This document shows positions 19,041-27,893 of a stretch of DNA of 64,000 bases, one piece after another. Source of the DNA: JBCCGR01 sp039029195 (GTDB taxonomy: Bacteria; Pseudomonadota; Alphaproteobacteria; Rhizobiales; Rhizobiaceae); the NCBI GenBank assembly GCA_039029195.1, contig JBCCGR010000015.1:1-64000 (forward strand), written 5' to 3'. Below the pieces are notes generated by a model that was given only the letters and a program-made list of their open reading frames with translations, searched no databases and was not told where the DNA came from. Within the stretch, counting starts at the first letter, position 1. Each line of letters begins with the position of its first letter. A program made the translations under genes and the position numbers.

Positions 19041-19424
19041 ATGACATCACGCTTTGAAAAAGGCATGGCCACGCGGCGCTCCGTGTTGGGCGATGCGCAC
19101 GTGGACCGTGCAGAAGCGAACAAAACCGCGTTTGATGAACCATTCCAGACGCTGATCACAGAAGGTGCATGGGGGACGGTGTGGTCATCGGACGTCATTT
19201 CCCACCGGGAACGTTCCATGCTCACGCTCGCGCTGCTGGCGGCAACTGGAAATTTTGAAGAAATCCCCATGCACATTCGCGCAACCGCCAATACAGGCGC
19301 GAGCAAAGAGGATGTGATGGAAGTGTTTCAGCACGTGGCGATCTATGCCGGCGTTCCCAAAGCCAATCACGCGATCAAGCTTGCCAAGGCGACCTACGCC
19401 GAAATGGAAAAAGGCGACGCCTGA
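19041..19424 (+). CDS. pcaC: 4-carboxymuconolactone decarboxylase
   Basis: A 127-aa protein of the carboxymuconolactone decarboxylase family, close in length to PcaC. Recognisable segments are the N-terminal RRSVLGDAHVDRA, WGTVWSSDVISHRERSMLTL and the HIRATANTGASKEDVMEVFQH core. It converts 4-carboxymuconolactone to 3-oxoadipate enol-lactone in the protocatechuate branch of the beta-ketoadipate pathway. The start at 19041 follows GAGGAGATCA; open frame upstream of it is divergent-promoter sequence. It leads a co-directional set pcaC-pcaB-monooxygenase-pobA with gaps of only a few bases. Confidence 0.9.
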   Translation: MTSRFEKGMATRRSVLGDAHVDRAEANKTAFDEPFQTLITEGAWGTVWSSDVISHRERSMLTLALLAATGNFEEIPMHIRATANTGASKEDVMEVFQHVAIYAGVPKANHAIKLAKATYAEMEKGDA

Positions 19425-19427
19425 TCC

Positions 19428-20480
19428 ATGTCGTTCACGCCGTTCAATGCACCGCTCCTTTCCGGCCTGCTGGGCGATATGGAAATGGCCGCGCATTTTT
19501 CTGTGGCTGCGGAACTTGATGCAGCGATCCGCATTGAAATCGCACTGGCCAAGGCATGCGCCGATGCTGGTCTGATCTCACAAGAAGCAGCCACGGCAAT
19601 CGAAACATGCGCCTTCGAACCTGATGTCAAAGCGCTCAATGCCGCGTCGGCGCGTGACGGCGTCTATGTGCCGGAATTTGTGAAACAGTTTCGCGCGCGT
19701 GTTGGCGAACCGCACAGCACGACTCTACACGTCGGCGCGACGAGTCAGGACGTGGTCGATACCAGCCTAATGATGCGGTTGAAGAAAGCCAACTCGCTTC
19801 TTGTCGACCGTTGCGAAACCATTGGCGGTGCTCTGGACACGCTGATCCACACGTATGGCGACCAACCTCTGATGGGGCGAACTAGAATGCAGCAAGCGCT
19901 GCCGATCACCGTCAGTGATCGGCTGGATTCATGGCGCCGACCGGTGAAAAGCAGCACCGCTAACCTTACCGCTGCACAAGACCAGTTTCCCCTGCAGCTT
20001 GGTGGGCCGGTTGGCACGCGGGATACGTTTGGCATCCATGCAGATGAGATCTGCGCGGCAATGGCCGACGCATTGGGGCTTGCCGATGCACCCGCCTGGC
20101 ACACCGACCGTTCAGCCCTTTGCGACTTCGTGCATGAACTGACAAAACTCACGACAGCGCTCGGCAAGATGGGGCAAGACATTGCGCTGATGGCGCAAAA
20201 CGAGATCGCGGAAATAAAGCTCTCCGGTGCTGGTGGATCCTCCGCCATGCCGCACAAGCAGAATCCTGTTTTGGCGGAGTCGCTCGTCACGCTCGCGTGC
20301 TTCAATGCCTCGCTCGCCGGTGGATTCAATCACTCGGCTTTGCATGAACAGGAGCGTTCGGGTAGCAACTGGACGCTTGAATGGATGCTTTTGCCGCAGA
20401 TATGTGTTGCTGCGGGTGCTGCCACACGCAATGCAATTCAATTGCTCGGCAGCATTGAATTTTTGGGAAAGCAACAATGA
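19428..20480 (+). CDS. pcaB: 3-carboxy-cis,cis-muconate cycloisomerase
   Basis: A 350-aa member of the fumarase/aspartase superfamily with the signature GSSAMPHKQNPV near residue 268 and the HVGATSQDVVDT region near 105, matching the short alphaproteobacterial PcaB form (class-II enzymes of gram-negatives are often about 450 aa, those of rhizobia about 350). It cycloisomerises 3-carboxymuconate to 4-carboxymuconolactone, the substrate of PcaC encoded just upstream. The stop overlaps the next gene by four bases. Confidence 0.9.
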   Translation: MSFTPFNAPLLSGLLGDMEMAAHFSVAAELDAAIRIEIALAKACADAGLISQEAATAIETCAFEPDVKALNAASARDGVYVPEFVKQFRARVGEPHSTTLHVGATSQDVVDTSLMMRLKKANSLLVDRCETIGGALDTLIHTYGDQPLMGRTRMQQALPITVSDRLDSWRRPVKSSTANLTAAQDQFPLQLGGPVGTRDTFGIHADEICAAMADALGLADAPAWHTDRSALCDFVHELTKLTTALGKMGQDIALMAQNEIAEIKLSGAGGSSAMPHKQNPVLAESLVTLACFNASLAGGFNHSALHEQERSGSNWTLEWMLLPQICVAAGAATRNAIQLLGSIEFLGKQQ

Positions 20481-21751
20481 CTGTACTTATTGCAGGAGCA
20501 GGATTGGCCGGGCTCTCCCTCGGGCTGACATTGCACCAGATCGGCGTGCCGTTTCGCATTTATGAAGCCGTGCAAGAAGTAAAACCGCTTGGCGTGGGCA
20601 TCAATCTTCAGCCGAATGCGGTGCGCGAACTGTTTGATCTGGGGCTTGAAGCGGAGCTCGCAAAAATCGGCGTCCAGACCCGGGACTACGGATTCTACAC
20701 AAAGACCGGACTTGAAGTCTGGACCGAGCCACGAGGGCGCTGGGCAGGCTATGACTGGCCGCAATACTCGGTCCATCGCGGCAAGTTGCAGATGCTGCTT
20801 TATGAAACGCTGGTGGCGCGTGCTGGCGGTGATTGCATCATCACGGGGCAACGTGCCGTCGGGTTTGAAAACAAAGAAAGTGGCGTTGAGCTTCAACTGG
20901 AAGATGGTGCCACCGGCGCGCGATCCTCGGTTTTGGGCACATTGCTCGTCGCTGCCGACGGCATCCATTCCGCCATTCGCAAGCAAATACGCCCTGGCGA
21001 AGGTGAACCCATCTGGGGCGGTGCGGTGCTGTGGCGGGCAACCACAATGGCCAAACCGATTCTCTCCGGCGCTTCCATGGCCATGGCGGGCCATGACACC
21101 CAGCGTTTTGTTACCTACCCGATCTCGAACCCGGACCCTGAAACGGGTCTCGCCATGATCAACTGGATTGCGGAACTCACCTATGATCCATCTCAGGGCT
21201 GGAACAAGGAAGACTGGAACCGGGAAGCACACCGAAACGACTTTCTGCCGTCGTTCAAGGACTGGTCGTTCCACTGGATTGATGTTCCCGCCCTCATTGC
21301 AAATGCTGAAACCGTGTTTGAATATCCCATGGTGGACCGTGACCCGATTGATCAATGGACGCAAGGCAACACGTCGCTGATGGGCGACGCCGCTCATCCC
21401 ACCTACCCCGTGGGATCAAACGGGGCGAGCCAGGCGATTGTCGATGGGCGGGTGATTGGCTCGAAAGTTCTTGAGCACGGCGTCACTCCGGAAGCGTTGA
21501 ACGCCTACGAAGCCGATGTTCGGCCCTTGACGGAAAAAATCATTCTTGCCAATCGGGGCAGCGGTCCCGACGCCATCATGCAAATGGTGGAGGACCGTTG
21601 TGGCGGGGTTTTCGACAATATCGAGGACGTGCTTCCCAAACAGGAGCTTGCCGATCATGCGGCGCGATACAAATCACTGGCCGGTTTCAGCATCGACGCT
21701 CTGAACAATCAGCCTGATCTGATCCCGAAAGAAAAAAGAGTGGTGGGCTAA
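20477..21751 (+). CDS. FAD-dependent aromatic monooxygenase (PhzS/salicylate hydroxylase-like)
   Basis: A 424-aa group-A flavoprotein monooxygenase. The dinucleotide-binding GAGLAGLSLG is at residues 6-15, the GLGVGINLQPNAVREL-type stretch follows near 40, and the second FAD motif LMGDAAHPTYPVGSNGASQA is near residue 300. These features fit PhzS-like or salicylate/3-hydroxybenzoate hydroxylase relatives, which use NAD(P)H and O2 to hydroxylate an aromatic acid. Coupled by ATGA overlap to pcaB and by one base to pobA, it probably feeds another aromatic substrate into the protocatechuate route. The exact substrate is unknown. Confidence 0.82.
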   Translation: MTVLIAGAGLAGLSLGLTLHQIGVPFRIYEAVQEVKPLGVGINLQPNAVRELFDLGLEAELAKIGVQTRDYGFYTKTGLEVWTEPRGRWAGYDWPQYSVHRGKLQMLLYETLVARAGGDCIITGQRAVGFENKESGVELQLEDGATGARSSVLGTLLVAADGIHSAIRKQIRPGEGEPIWGGAVLWRATTMAKPILSGASMAMAGHDTQRFVTYPISNPDPETGLAMINWIAELTYDPSQGWNKEDWNREAHRNDFLPSFKDWSFHWIDVPALIANAETVFEYPMVDRDPIDQWTQGNTSLMGDAAHPTYPVGSNGASQAIVDGRVIGSKVLEHGVTPEALNAYEADVRPLTEKIILANRGSGPDAIMQMVEDRCGGVFDNIEDVLPKQELADHAARYKSLAGFSIDALNNQPDLIPKEKRVVG

Positions 21752-22923
21752 TGCGGCGTACGCAAGTCGTCATCATCGGTGGTGGTCCATCAGGCCTTTT
21801 GCTGTCGCAGCTTCTGCATCTCAAAGGCATCGATACGATCGTCCTGGAGCGCAAGACGCGAGACTATGTGCTCTCGCGCATCCGGGCCGGTGTGCTGGAA
21901 GCGGGTCTCGTCAGCACCTTGCGTGAAGCCAGAACGGCTGACCGTCTCGACCGGGAAGGTTTTGTGCATGACGGCACGGTGATCTCATATGCCAACGACG
22001 AATTGAAGATCAATTTCAAGGAGATGACCGGCAAAAGCGTCACCGTTTACGGCCAGACTGAGGTGACCCGCGATCTTTACGATGCGCGCGAAGCGATGGG
22101 CGGCACCATTCTGTTCAACGTGGAAGACGTCACCATAAATGGCGCCGACAGTGAGACACCAAGCGTGGGCTTCGCCATCGATGGCAAGGCGCAGGAAATC
22201 GCCTGCGATTTCATTGCGGGCTGCGATGGCTTCCACGGCGTCAGCCGACAGGCGATCCCCGAATCCATTCGCAACGAATATGAAAAAGTCTATCCGTTTG
22301 GCTGGCTTGGCGTCCTTTCTGAAACACCACCGGTCAATGACGAGTTGATCTATGCGAGTTCCGAGCGCGGCTTTGCGCTGTGCTCCATGCGCAATGAACA
22401 ATTGAGCCGCTACTATATTCAGTGTGATCAGTCCGATGATCCTGCGAACTGGTCCGATGATCAGTTCTGGGATGAGTTGCGCAGGCGCATTCCTGCACAA
22501 CATGCCGACAATCTGGTCACCGGACCGTCGATCGAAAAGTCCATCGCGCCGCTGCGGTCTTTCGTCTGCGAACCCATGCGCTGGGGCCGGTTGTTCCTGT
22601 GTGGGGATGCTGCTCATATTGTGCCTCCCACTGGCGCCAAGGGTCTCAACACCGCTGCCAGCGATGTTCAGTATCTCTACCGTGCTCTCACCGAGTATTT
22701 TCTCGATGGCAGCGTGGAAAGTATCGACAACTACTCACAAAAGGCGCTGGCGCGGGTTTGGAAAGCGGAGCGCTTTTCCTGGTGGATGACCAACCTCCTG
22801 CACCGTTTTCCGCACCAGACGGCATTCGATTTACGCATGCAGCGTGCGGAAATCGACTTCCTGCGTTCCAACCGCGAGGCGCAAAGCGTGCTTGCGCAGA
22901 ACTATGTGGGATTACCTTATTGA
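21751..22923 (+). CDS. pobA: 4-hydroxybenzoate 3-monooxygenase
   Basis: A 390-aa flavoprotein very like PobA: GGGPSGLLLSQLLHLKGID FAD motif at residues 9-27, the characteristic YVLSRIRAGVLE segment, the DG motif CDFIAGCDGFHGVSR near 155, and GDAAHIVPPTGAKGLNTA near residue 286. Length matches PobA (about 390-394). It hydroxylates 4-hydroxybenzoate to protocatechuate using NADPH and O2. With pcaB and pcaC upstream it forms a partial 4-hydroxybenzoate operon; protocatechuate dioxygenase (pcaGH) and the later pca genes are not in this window. Confidence 0.93.
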   Translation: MRRTQVVIIGGGPSGLLLSQLLHLKGIDTIVLERKTRDYVLSRIRAGVLEAGLVSTLREARTADRLDREGFVHDGTVISYANDELKINFKEMTGKSVTVYGQTEVTRDLYDAREAMGGTILFNVEDVTINGADSETPSVGFAIDGKAQEIACDFIAGCDGFHGVSRQAIPESIRNEYEKVYPFGWLGVLSETPPVNDELIYASSERGFALCSMRNEQLSRYYIQCDQSDDPANWSDDQFWDELRRRIPAQHADNLVTGPSIEKSIAPLRSFVCEPMRWGRLFLCGDAAHIVPPTGAKGLNTAASDVQYLYRALTEYFLDGSVESIDNYSQKALARVWKAERFSWWMTNLLHRFPHQTAFDLRMQRAEIDFLRSNREAQSVLAQNYVGLPY

Positions 22924-23101
22924 TGTGACGTTTAACGGCCCCGGATAGCAGCGCAATAGCCGTTGAGGTACCTTCCGAACGCCCAAGCAAATGAACGTCT
23001 GACCAAATTTCACACAATCCAAACGACGCTCCATCCATTTCCAATTCCGGTTTTCGCTTTTTGCGGACTCACGCATTTGACTCAGTCCACCTGACATGAT
23101 T
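22924..23101. other. Non-coding gap between pobA and the TetR operator
   Basis: No convincing coding frame, hairpin terminator or repeat is visible in this stretch. It probably holds the pobA transcript end and the promoter region of the TetR/TRAP genes. Confidence 0.5.
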
Positions 23102-23125
23102 TCCTGACTGAATGATCAGTCAGGA
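23102..23125 (+). promoter_or_regulatory. TetR-type operator palindrome
   Basis: Nine-base arms TCCTGACTG and CAGTCAGGA are separated by AATGAT. An inner TGACTGA...TCAGTCA core has the form seen for AcrR/TetR-family operators. It ends 51 bases before the tetR start codon, so autoregulation and control of the downstream TRAP operon are likely. The assignment to this TetR protein is an inference from position. Confidence 0.65.
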
Positions 23126-23176
23126 TGTAAGTCTCAACAATATCTCTATCAGTATGCACGTTGGTGAGGCCCAAGA

Positions 23177-23869
23177 ATGACCCCGCCAACCGCATCGCAG
23201 TTGGAACGACCCGTCGTTGAAGCCGTTGATCCCGGCAGGCGGTTTGACGCCATATTGGATGCGGCGGAGTTTGAATTTGCCAATCAGGGGTTTAAGGGCG
23301 CGAGCATGCGTGCCATTGCGCAGCGGGCAAATGTGGCGCAGGCGCTGATCCATTATCATTTTGAAACCAAAGAGAAGCTGTTCGAAGCGATGGCTGCCCG
23401 GCAGGCCAATGCGATCAACGGTCGACGCGCGGAAATTCTCGACGAGCTGATGGACGACCCTTGCCTTCCATCGCTCGAAGCAGTGGTGGAAGCACTCTTC
23501 CGCCCCACCATCGAAACCGGGAATCGGCTTGCTCAGGGCGGCGGCGGATATTCCCGCATTCTTGTTTCGGTCGCGAATTCCATTGATCCGCGCGACCAAC
23601 AACTCACCGAACGATATTACGATCCAATCGCCCAGAAATTCATCAGCGCTTTCTGCACAATCGAACCTCGATTGAACCGTCAGGATGCGGTGTGGGCTTA
23701 CATGTTTTCAATTGGCGTTGGCATGACCATGATGGCCCGCACGGGGCGCTCTGCCCGACTGTCAGATGGCCAGTGCGACGATAGCGACATTGATGCCATG
23801 CTGAAGGAAATCGTGACCTTTGTGTGCGGAGGCATAAGGGCACTGGTTGCGCAACATGCGCTGGACTGA
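23177..23869 (+). CDS. TetR/AcrR-family transcriptional regulator
   Basis: A 230-aa one-component regulator: N-terminal TetR_N HTH (about residues 18-65, with FDAILDAAEFEFANQGFKGAS and AIAQRANVAQALIHYHF) and a C-terminal ligand domain with the TetR_C_33/CerR-like pattern in which GNRLAQGGGGYSRI is conserved. A palindrome lies just upstream. The TRAP genes begin 33 bases after its stop in the same direction, so it may be part of their operon and respond to their substrate. Confidence 0.88.
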   Translation: MTPPTASQLERPVVEAVDPGRRFDAILDAAEFEFANQGFKGASMRAIAQRANVAQALIHYHFETKEKLFEAMAARQANAINGRRAEILDELMDDPCLPSLEAVVEALFRPTIETGNRLAQGGGGYSRILVSVANSIDPRDQQLTERYYDPIAQKFISAFCTIEPRLNRQDAVWAYMFSIGVGMTMMARTGRSARLSDGQCDDSDIDAMLKEIVTFVCGGIRALVAQHALD

Positions 23870-23902
23870 AGAAGACCGCTAGATCTTTCGAGGGAGGAAC
23901 TC

Positions 23903-24973
23903 ATGAGGAAAGCACTACTAACACTCATTGCAGCCGCTGCGCTTGCCGCGCACGGCCTGCCGACAACCAAAGCGCATGCCGACGACATCAATGTCACGAT
24001 TGTCGCCGGGCATCCACCGGTCTTTCGCTGGGTGAAGCACGCAAGCAAAACCTTCATTCCTGCCGTGAACAAGGCGCTGGAAGGAACCGGCCACAAGATC
24101 ACCTGGAGCGAACAGTATGGTGGCTCGCTTGCCAAAGTGGGCGATGAATTGGAAGCGGTCGAAGAGGGCCTTGCCGAAATCGGTCTGGTGGCAAGCCTGT
24201 TTGATCCGGCAAAACTGGCGGTTCAGAACGTCACCTACTTCACGCCGTTTGTTTCGTCGGATTCAACCGCAGTCTCGGAACTCATTGACGGGTTGCACAA
24301 ATCCACACCAGAACTGCGCGCCTCCTGGGAAGCCAATGGTCTGGAATATCTGGGTGCCGCGATTGGTATTGACGACTATCTGTTGATGACCAACTTCCCA
24401 GTCAAATCCATTGACGACCTGAAGGGACGCAAAATTGGTGCACCAGGCCCGGCGGTAAACTGGCTAAAGGGCACGGGCGCGGTCGGCGTGTCGGGGAACC
24501 TCACCACCTATTACAACGAGCTCAAAACCGGGGTTTATGACGGTGTGATCGTGTTTGCGTCCGCTGCACTTCCCGGCAAGCTCTATGAGGTTGCACCGCA
24601 CATCACCAAAATCGGATTCGGCGCCCAGTATGCCGGTGGCATTGCCGCCAACAAGGACTGGTTCGACAGTCAGCCGAAGGAGGTGCAGGACGCGCTGCGC
24701 GCAGCGGCTGAAGAAGACCGCATCGCCTATCACAAGGACCTCGATGCCTCGGTGACGAAGTTCCTAGAAATCATGCAGTCCAAAGGCGCGACCGTTACTG
24801 AAGTTGACCAGGCGATGCGCGAAAAATGGGCTGCTGGCATGGACAATGTGGCCAAGGTCTGGGCAGCCAAGCTTGATGAAGCCGGGCAACCAGGTACGAA
24901 AGTCCTGAAAATCTACATGGACGCCATGCGCGCTGCAGGTGCCACACCGGTGCGCAATTGGGATCAGGAATAG
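23903..24973 (+). CDS. dctP: TRAP transporter substrate-binding protein, DctP family
   Basis: A 356-aa periplasmic receptor with a signal peptide (MRKALLTLIAAAALAAHG..., cleavage near KAHA/DDI). The DctP fold shows in YGGSLAKVGDELEAVEEGLAEIG and DDLKGRKIGAPGPAVNW; the conserved Arg that salt-bridges a carboxylate in most DctP proteins is expected in the GRK region. SD GGGAGGAA precedes the ATG. It delivers substrate, usually an organic acid, to the DctQ/DctM membrane pair encoded downstream. Confidence 0.9.
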   Translation: MRKALLTLIAAAALAAHGLPTTKAHADDINVTIVAGHPPVFRWVKHASKTFIPAVNKALEGTGHKITWSEQYGGSLAKVGDELEAVEEGLAEIGLVASLFDPAKLAVQNVTYFTPFVSSDSTAVSELIDGLHKSTPELRASWEANGLEYLGAAIGIDDYLLMTNFPVKSIDDLKGRKIGAPGPAVNWLKGTGAVGVSGNLTTYYNELKTGVYDGVIVFASAALPGKLYEVAPHITKIGFGAQYAGGIAANKDWFDSQPKEVQDALRAAAEEDRIAYHKDLDASVTKFLEIMQSKGATVTEVDQAMREKWAAGMDNVAKVWAAKLDEAGQPGTKVLKIYMDAMRAAGATPVRNWDQE

Positions 24974-25049
24974 GGACGAACTGGCGGGTGCTTTCCGTGC
25001 AATCGCGAGTGCCCGCCAAATTCTCCATTGTCATCAACTCTACTTTGTC

Positions 25050-25142
25050 ACACCCGCCAAAAGCGGGTGTCCAGGGCGGCAAATCGCGCTGGTTTTTGTT
25101 ATCTACTCCCAGTGCGACACTGGATTGCCGCTGCAGCGGCAA
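25050..25142 (+). other. Run of three stem-loops between dctP and dctQ
   Basis: Three consecutive inverted repeats: ACACCCGC/GCGGGTGT with a five-base loop (25050-25070), CCAGTG/CACTGG with loop CGA (25109-25123), and a perfect 18-base palindrome centred on CTGCAG (25125-25142). They fall in the 270-base gap between the receptor and membrane genes. Such structures often stabilise the upstream mRNA so that the receptor is made in excess; none has a T-run, so they do not look like terminators. Confidence 0.6.
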
Positions 25143-25243
25143 CGACAATTGATGGGGCGGCCAACCGAGCGATCAGCGCCGCTTACACTCTCCATATCGT
25201 CAACTCCGCAACCACCAAGAAACCACTCGTCATCTCACACCAC

Positions 25244-25789
25244 ATGATCCAGATCCGCACTCTCATCGACCGGCTCACCATGGCGCTCAATGTCGTCGGC
25301 ACGCTGCTGATCGTCGCGATCATGTTGCTCGTGAATGCTGATGTCATTGGTCGCGGACTGCTGAACCTGCCGGTCTCCGGCGTGCCGGAAATGGTATCGA
25401 TGTCAATTGTGGCGATCGTCTTCCTGCAGGTGGCGCAGACCTTCCGCATGAATCGGCTCACACGGTCAGACGCCCTGCTGGGTGCGCTGCAAAACAAACG
25501 CCCTCGCCTGCGCGCGGTCGTAGAATTAATCTTCGCCGTCGGCGCGCTGTTCATCATGTTGCAGTTGTTGCGGGCAAGCTGGCCACTGTTCGTAAAATCA
25601 TGGGTACGCAACACGTTTGAGGGCACCATTGGCGATTTCACCGCTCCAATCTGGCCGGTCAAGCTGATCATCTTGATCGGCTGCACCATGTTGATATTGC
25701 AGCTTATCTTTCACGCCATTGATGCTCTGAAATCTCTGATCCACGGCAAACCGCTCGAGTCCGTCGCACCTCAGGAGGCCGAGCTTTGA
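25244..25789 (+). CDS. dctQ: TRAP transporter small membrane subunit, DctQ family
   Basis: A 181-aa protein with four hydrophobic helices. The first contains TLLIVAIMLLVNADVIGRG, a DctQ hallmark, and is followed by GVPEMVSMSIVAIVFLQVA. The ATG at 25244 gives the usual short cytoplasmic N-terminus (MIQIRTLIDRL). No clear ribosome-binding site precedes it, and the frame stays open upstream through the stem-loop region, so the start is somewhat uncertain. It pairs with DctM; AGGAGG inside its 3' end serves the dctM start. Confidence 0.82.
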   Translation: MIQIRTLIDRLTMALNVVGTLLIVAIMLLVNADVIGRGLLNLPVSGVPEMVSMSIVAIVFLQVAQTFRMNRLTRSDALLGALQNKRPRLRAVVELIFAVGALFIMLQLLRASWPLFVKSWVRNTFEGTIGDFTAPIWPVKLIILIGCTMLILQLIFHAIDALKSLIHGKPLESVAPQEAEL

Positions 25790-27096
25790 GCAATTTCGAA
25801 ATCGGTCTGGCCTCTCTCGGCGTGATGGTGCTGCTGGTGTATGGCGGGCTGTGGGTGCCATTTGCCCTCATGCTCACTTCGTATGGCGGCGTGTGGCTGA
25901 TCAAAGGATCGCCTCTGCTGGCTGGCAAACTGCTCGCACTCGCAGCTTCCGAAACCATCTCCAGCTACTTTTTCGGCGTTGTGCCGCTCTTCGTCCTCAT
26001 GGGCTATGTGGTGTCCGTTTCCGGCATGGGGCGGGATGCTTTCGATGTGGCAAATGCTTTGTTCAGGCGTGTGACCGGCGGGCTTGGTGTCGGCACGGTT
26101 GGTGCAAACGCCATCTTTGCCGCAATCACTGGCATTTCCATTGCCTCTGCCGCCGTTTTTACCCGTATCGCCGTGCCGGAAATGGTGCGCCACGGATACA
26201 CCAAACGCTTCTCGGTCGGCGTGGTGGCAGGTTCGTCGGTCCTTGGCATGCTAATCCCGCCAAGCCTGTTGCTCATCCTCTATGGCCTCCTCACCGAGCA
26301 ATCCGTGGGTGATCTGTTCATTGCTGGCATCATTCCCGGCCTTCTGTTGGCACTCGTTTTTGCCGTTGGCGTTGTGGCGATGGCGCGAATTTTCCCCCGA
26401 TTTGTCGGCGAGAACATCACATCCGCAGGCAATGACGACGAGATGAACGGAGCGGATCTGTTCCGCAAGGCCTTCCCGATTGTCGCCCTCATCGCCCTTG
26501 TGCTCGGCGGCATTTATGGCGGATGGTTCACCCCTATCGAGGCCGGCGCGGTGGGCTGTCTCGGTGCAATCCTGATCGGGTTGGCGCGCCGCCGCCTTGG
26601 CTGGCTGGATTTCTGGCAGGTACTAACCGACACCGGCCTTGTGACGGCTGCCATCTGCTTCCTCATCATCGCAGCACAGATGTATTCCCGCATGTTGGCG
26701 CTCTCCGGCCTTCCTGCCGGGTTCGGCTCGTTTGTGGCGGGTGCCGACATCGGCCTATGGGGTGTGGTGCTTGCCTATGTGGCGCTGGTGATCGTGATGG
26801 GCACCATTCTCGATTCATCCTCCATCATGCTCATTCTTGTGCCGTTGATGCTCCCCGTCGTTGCGGGGTTCGACATCAATCTGATCTGGTTCGGCATCGT
26901 CACCGTGCTTGCCGTCGAAATCGGGCTGCTCACACCGCCCTTCGGCATATCCGTCTTTGTCATCAAATCAGCGCTCAACGATCCCGACATCACACTCGGC
27001 GACATATTCGCCGGTGCGGCGCCCTTTGCGCTCATGATGGTCGTGGTGCTGGCGCTGGTTTTATTGTTTCCACCCCTTGCAACCGCCTTGCTTTAG
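25786..27096 (+). CDS. dctM: TRAP transporter large permease, DctM family
   Basis: A 436-aa, about 12-helix transporter subunit with DctM landmarks: PLFVLMGYVVSVSG near residue 65, the GSSVLGMLIPPSLLLILYG segment near 150, and PPFGISVFVIKS near the C-terminus. It starts with TTG overlapping the dctQ stop, with AGGAGG seven bases upstream. It is the ion-coupled channel for the ligand delivered by DctP. The cyclase-family and BKACE genes follow within 9 and 12 bases, so they are probably co-transcribed and act on the imported compound. Confidence 0.92.
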   Translation: MSNFEIGLASLGVMVLLVYGGLWVPFALMLTSYGGVWLIKGSPLLAGKLLALAASETISSYFFGVVPLFVLMGYVVSVSGMGRDAFDVANALFRRVTGGLGVGTVGANAIFAAITGISIASAAVFTRIAVPEMVRHGYTKRFSVGVVAGSSVLGMLIPPSLLLILYGLLTEQSVGDLFIAGIIPGLLLALVFAVGVVAMARIFPRFVGENITSAGNDDEMNGADLFRKAFPIVALIALVLGGIYGGWFTPIEAGAVGCLGAILIGLARRRLGWLDFWQVLTDTGLVTAAICFLIIAAQMYSRMLALSGLPAGFGSFVAGADIGLWGVVLAYVALVIVMGTILDSSSIMLILVPLMLPVVAGFDINLIWFGIVTVLAVEIGLLTPPFGISVFVIKSALNDPDITLGDIFAGAAPFALMMVVVLALVLLFPPLATALL

Positions 27097-27104
27097 GAGA
27101 TCTC

Positions 27105-27881
27105 ATGGCCCGCCGATTTGTTGATATTTCCGTGCCGCTGGAGGCTGATATTGCCTCCGATCCGCCACCCATGCTGCCAAAGATCGACTATATCGATCAT
27201 CAGATGTCGGCAGACCAGGTGATGGCATTTTTCCCCGGTCTCACAAAAGAACAATTGCCGGGAGGCGAAGGCTGGGCCGTAGAAATGCTGCAGATCGCCA
27301 CCCACAACGGCACCCACCTTGATGCGCCCTATCACTACCACTCGACAATGAACAATGGAGAGCGGGCAATCACCATCGACGAGGTGCCGCTCGAATGGTG
27401 CCTGAATCCGGGCGTGAAACTCGACTTCCGCCATTTCGATGATGGCTATGTGGCAACGGCGGCGGATGTGGAAGCGGAACTCAAACGCATCGGCCATGAG
27501 CTTCAACCCCTCGACATTGTGGTGGTGAACACGGCTGCCGGTGCGGCCTACGGCCAGCCCGATTTTCTGGTGAAAGGCTGCGGAATGGGACGCGAGGCAA
27601 CACTCTATCTGCTGGAACGCGGCGTGCGGGTGACCGGCACGGATGCCTGGAGCTGGGACGCACCATTTGCGTTCACCGCACAGGAGTTCGCCAAATCCGG
27701 CGATCCATCCATCATTTGGGAAGGCCACCGGGCTGGCATGGAAATCGGCTATTGCCACATCGAGAAGCTGGGAAATCTGGAAGAGCTTCCGGCCGCCGGG
27801 TTCGAGATTTCCTGCTTTCCCTGGAAAATCAAAGGCGCATCAGCGGGCTTCACCCGCGCCGTCGCTATCTTCAACGAATAG
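27105..27881 (+). CDS. Cyclase/kynurenine-formamidase-like metal hydrolase
   Basis: A 258-aa protein of the Cyclase family (PF04199) with the metal-binding HNGTHLDAPYHY motif (HxGTHxDxPxH) near residues 66-77, and a later His (EGHRAGMEIGYCHIEKL) typical of the second metal site. Members hydrolyse formamides or cyclic amides (kynurenine formamidase, isatin hydrolase). The start at 27105 follows TAGGAGATCTC. It sits between the TRAP genes and the BKACE gene, so ring-opening or deformylation of an imported cyclic amide is plausible. Confidence 0.85.
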   Translation: MARRFVDISVPLEADIASDPPPMLPKIDYIDHQMSADQVMAFFPGLTKEQLPGGEGWAVEMLQIATHNGTHLDAPYHYHSTMNNGERAITIDEVPLEWCLNPGVKLDFRHFDDGYVATAADVEAELKRIGHELQPLDIVVVNTAAGAAYGQPDFLVKGCGMGREATLYLLERGVRVTGTDAWSWDAPFAFTAQEFAKSGDPSIIWEGHRAGMEIGYCHIEKLGNLEELPAAGFEISCFPWKIKGASAGFTRAVAIFNE

Positions 27882-27893
27882 GAAGGCAAAGAC

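Noticed and set aside
26523..27104. Long open frame overlapping dctM in another frame, continuing into the cyclase gene
   Set aside because: Its first part is Cys/Arg/His-rich and unlike any protein, the mark of a shadow of dctM; only the portion from the ATG at 27105 is a real gene.
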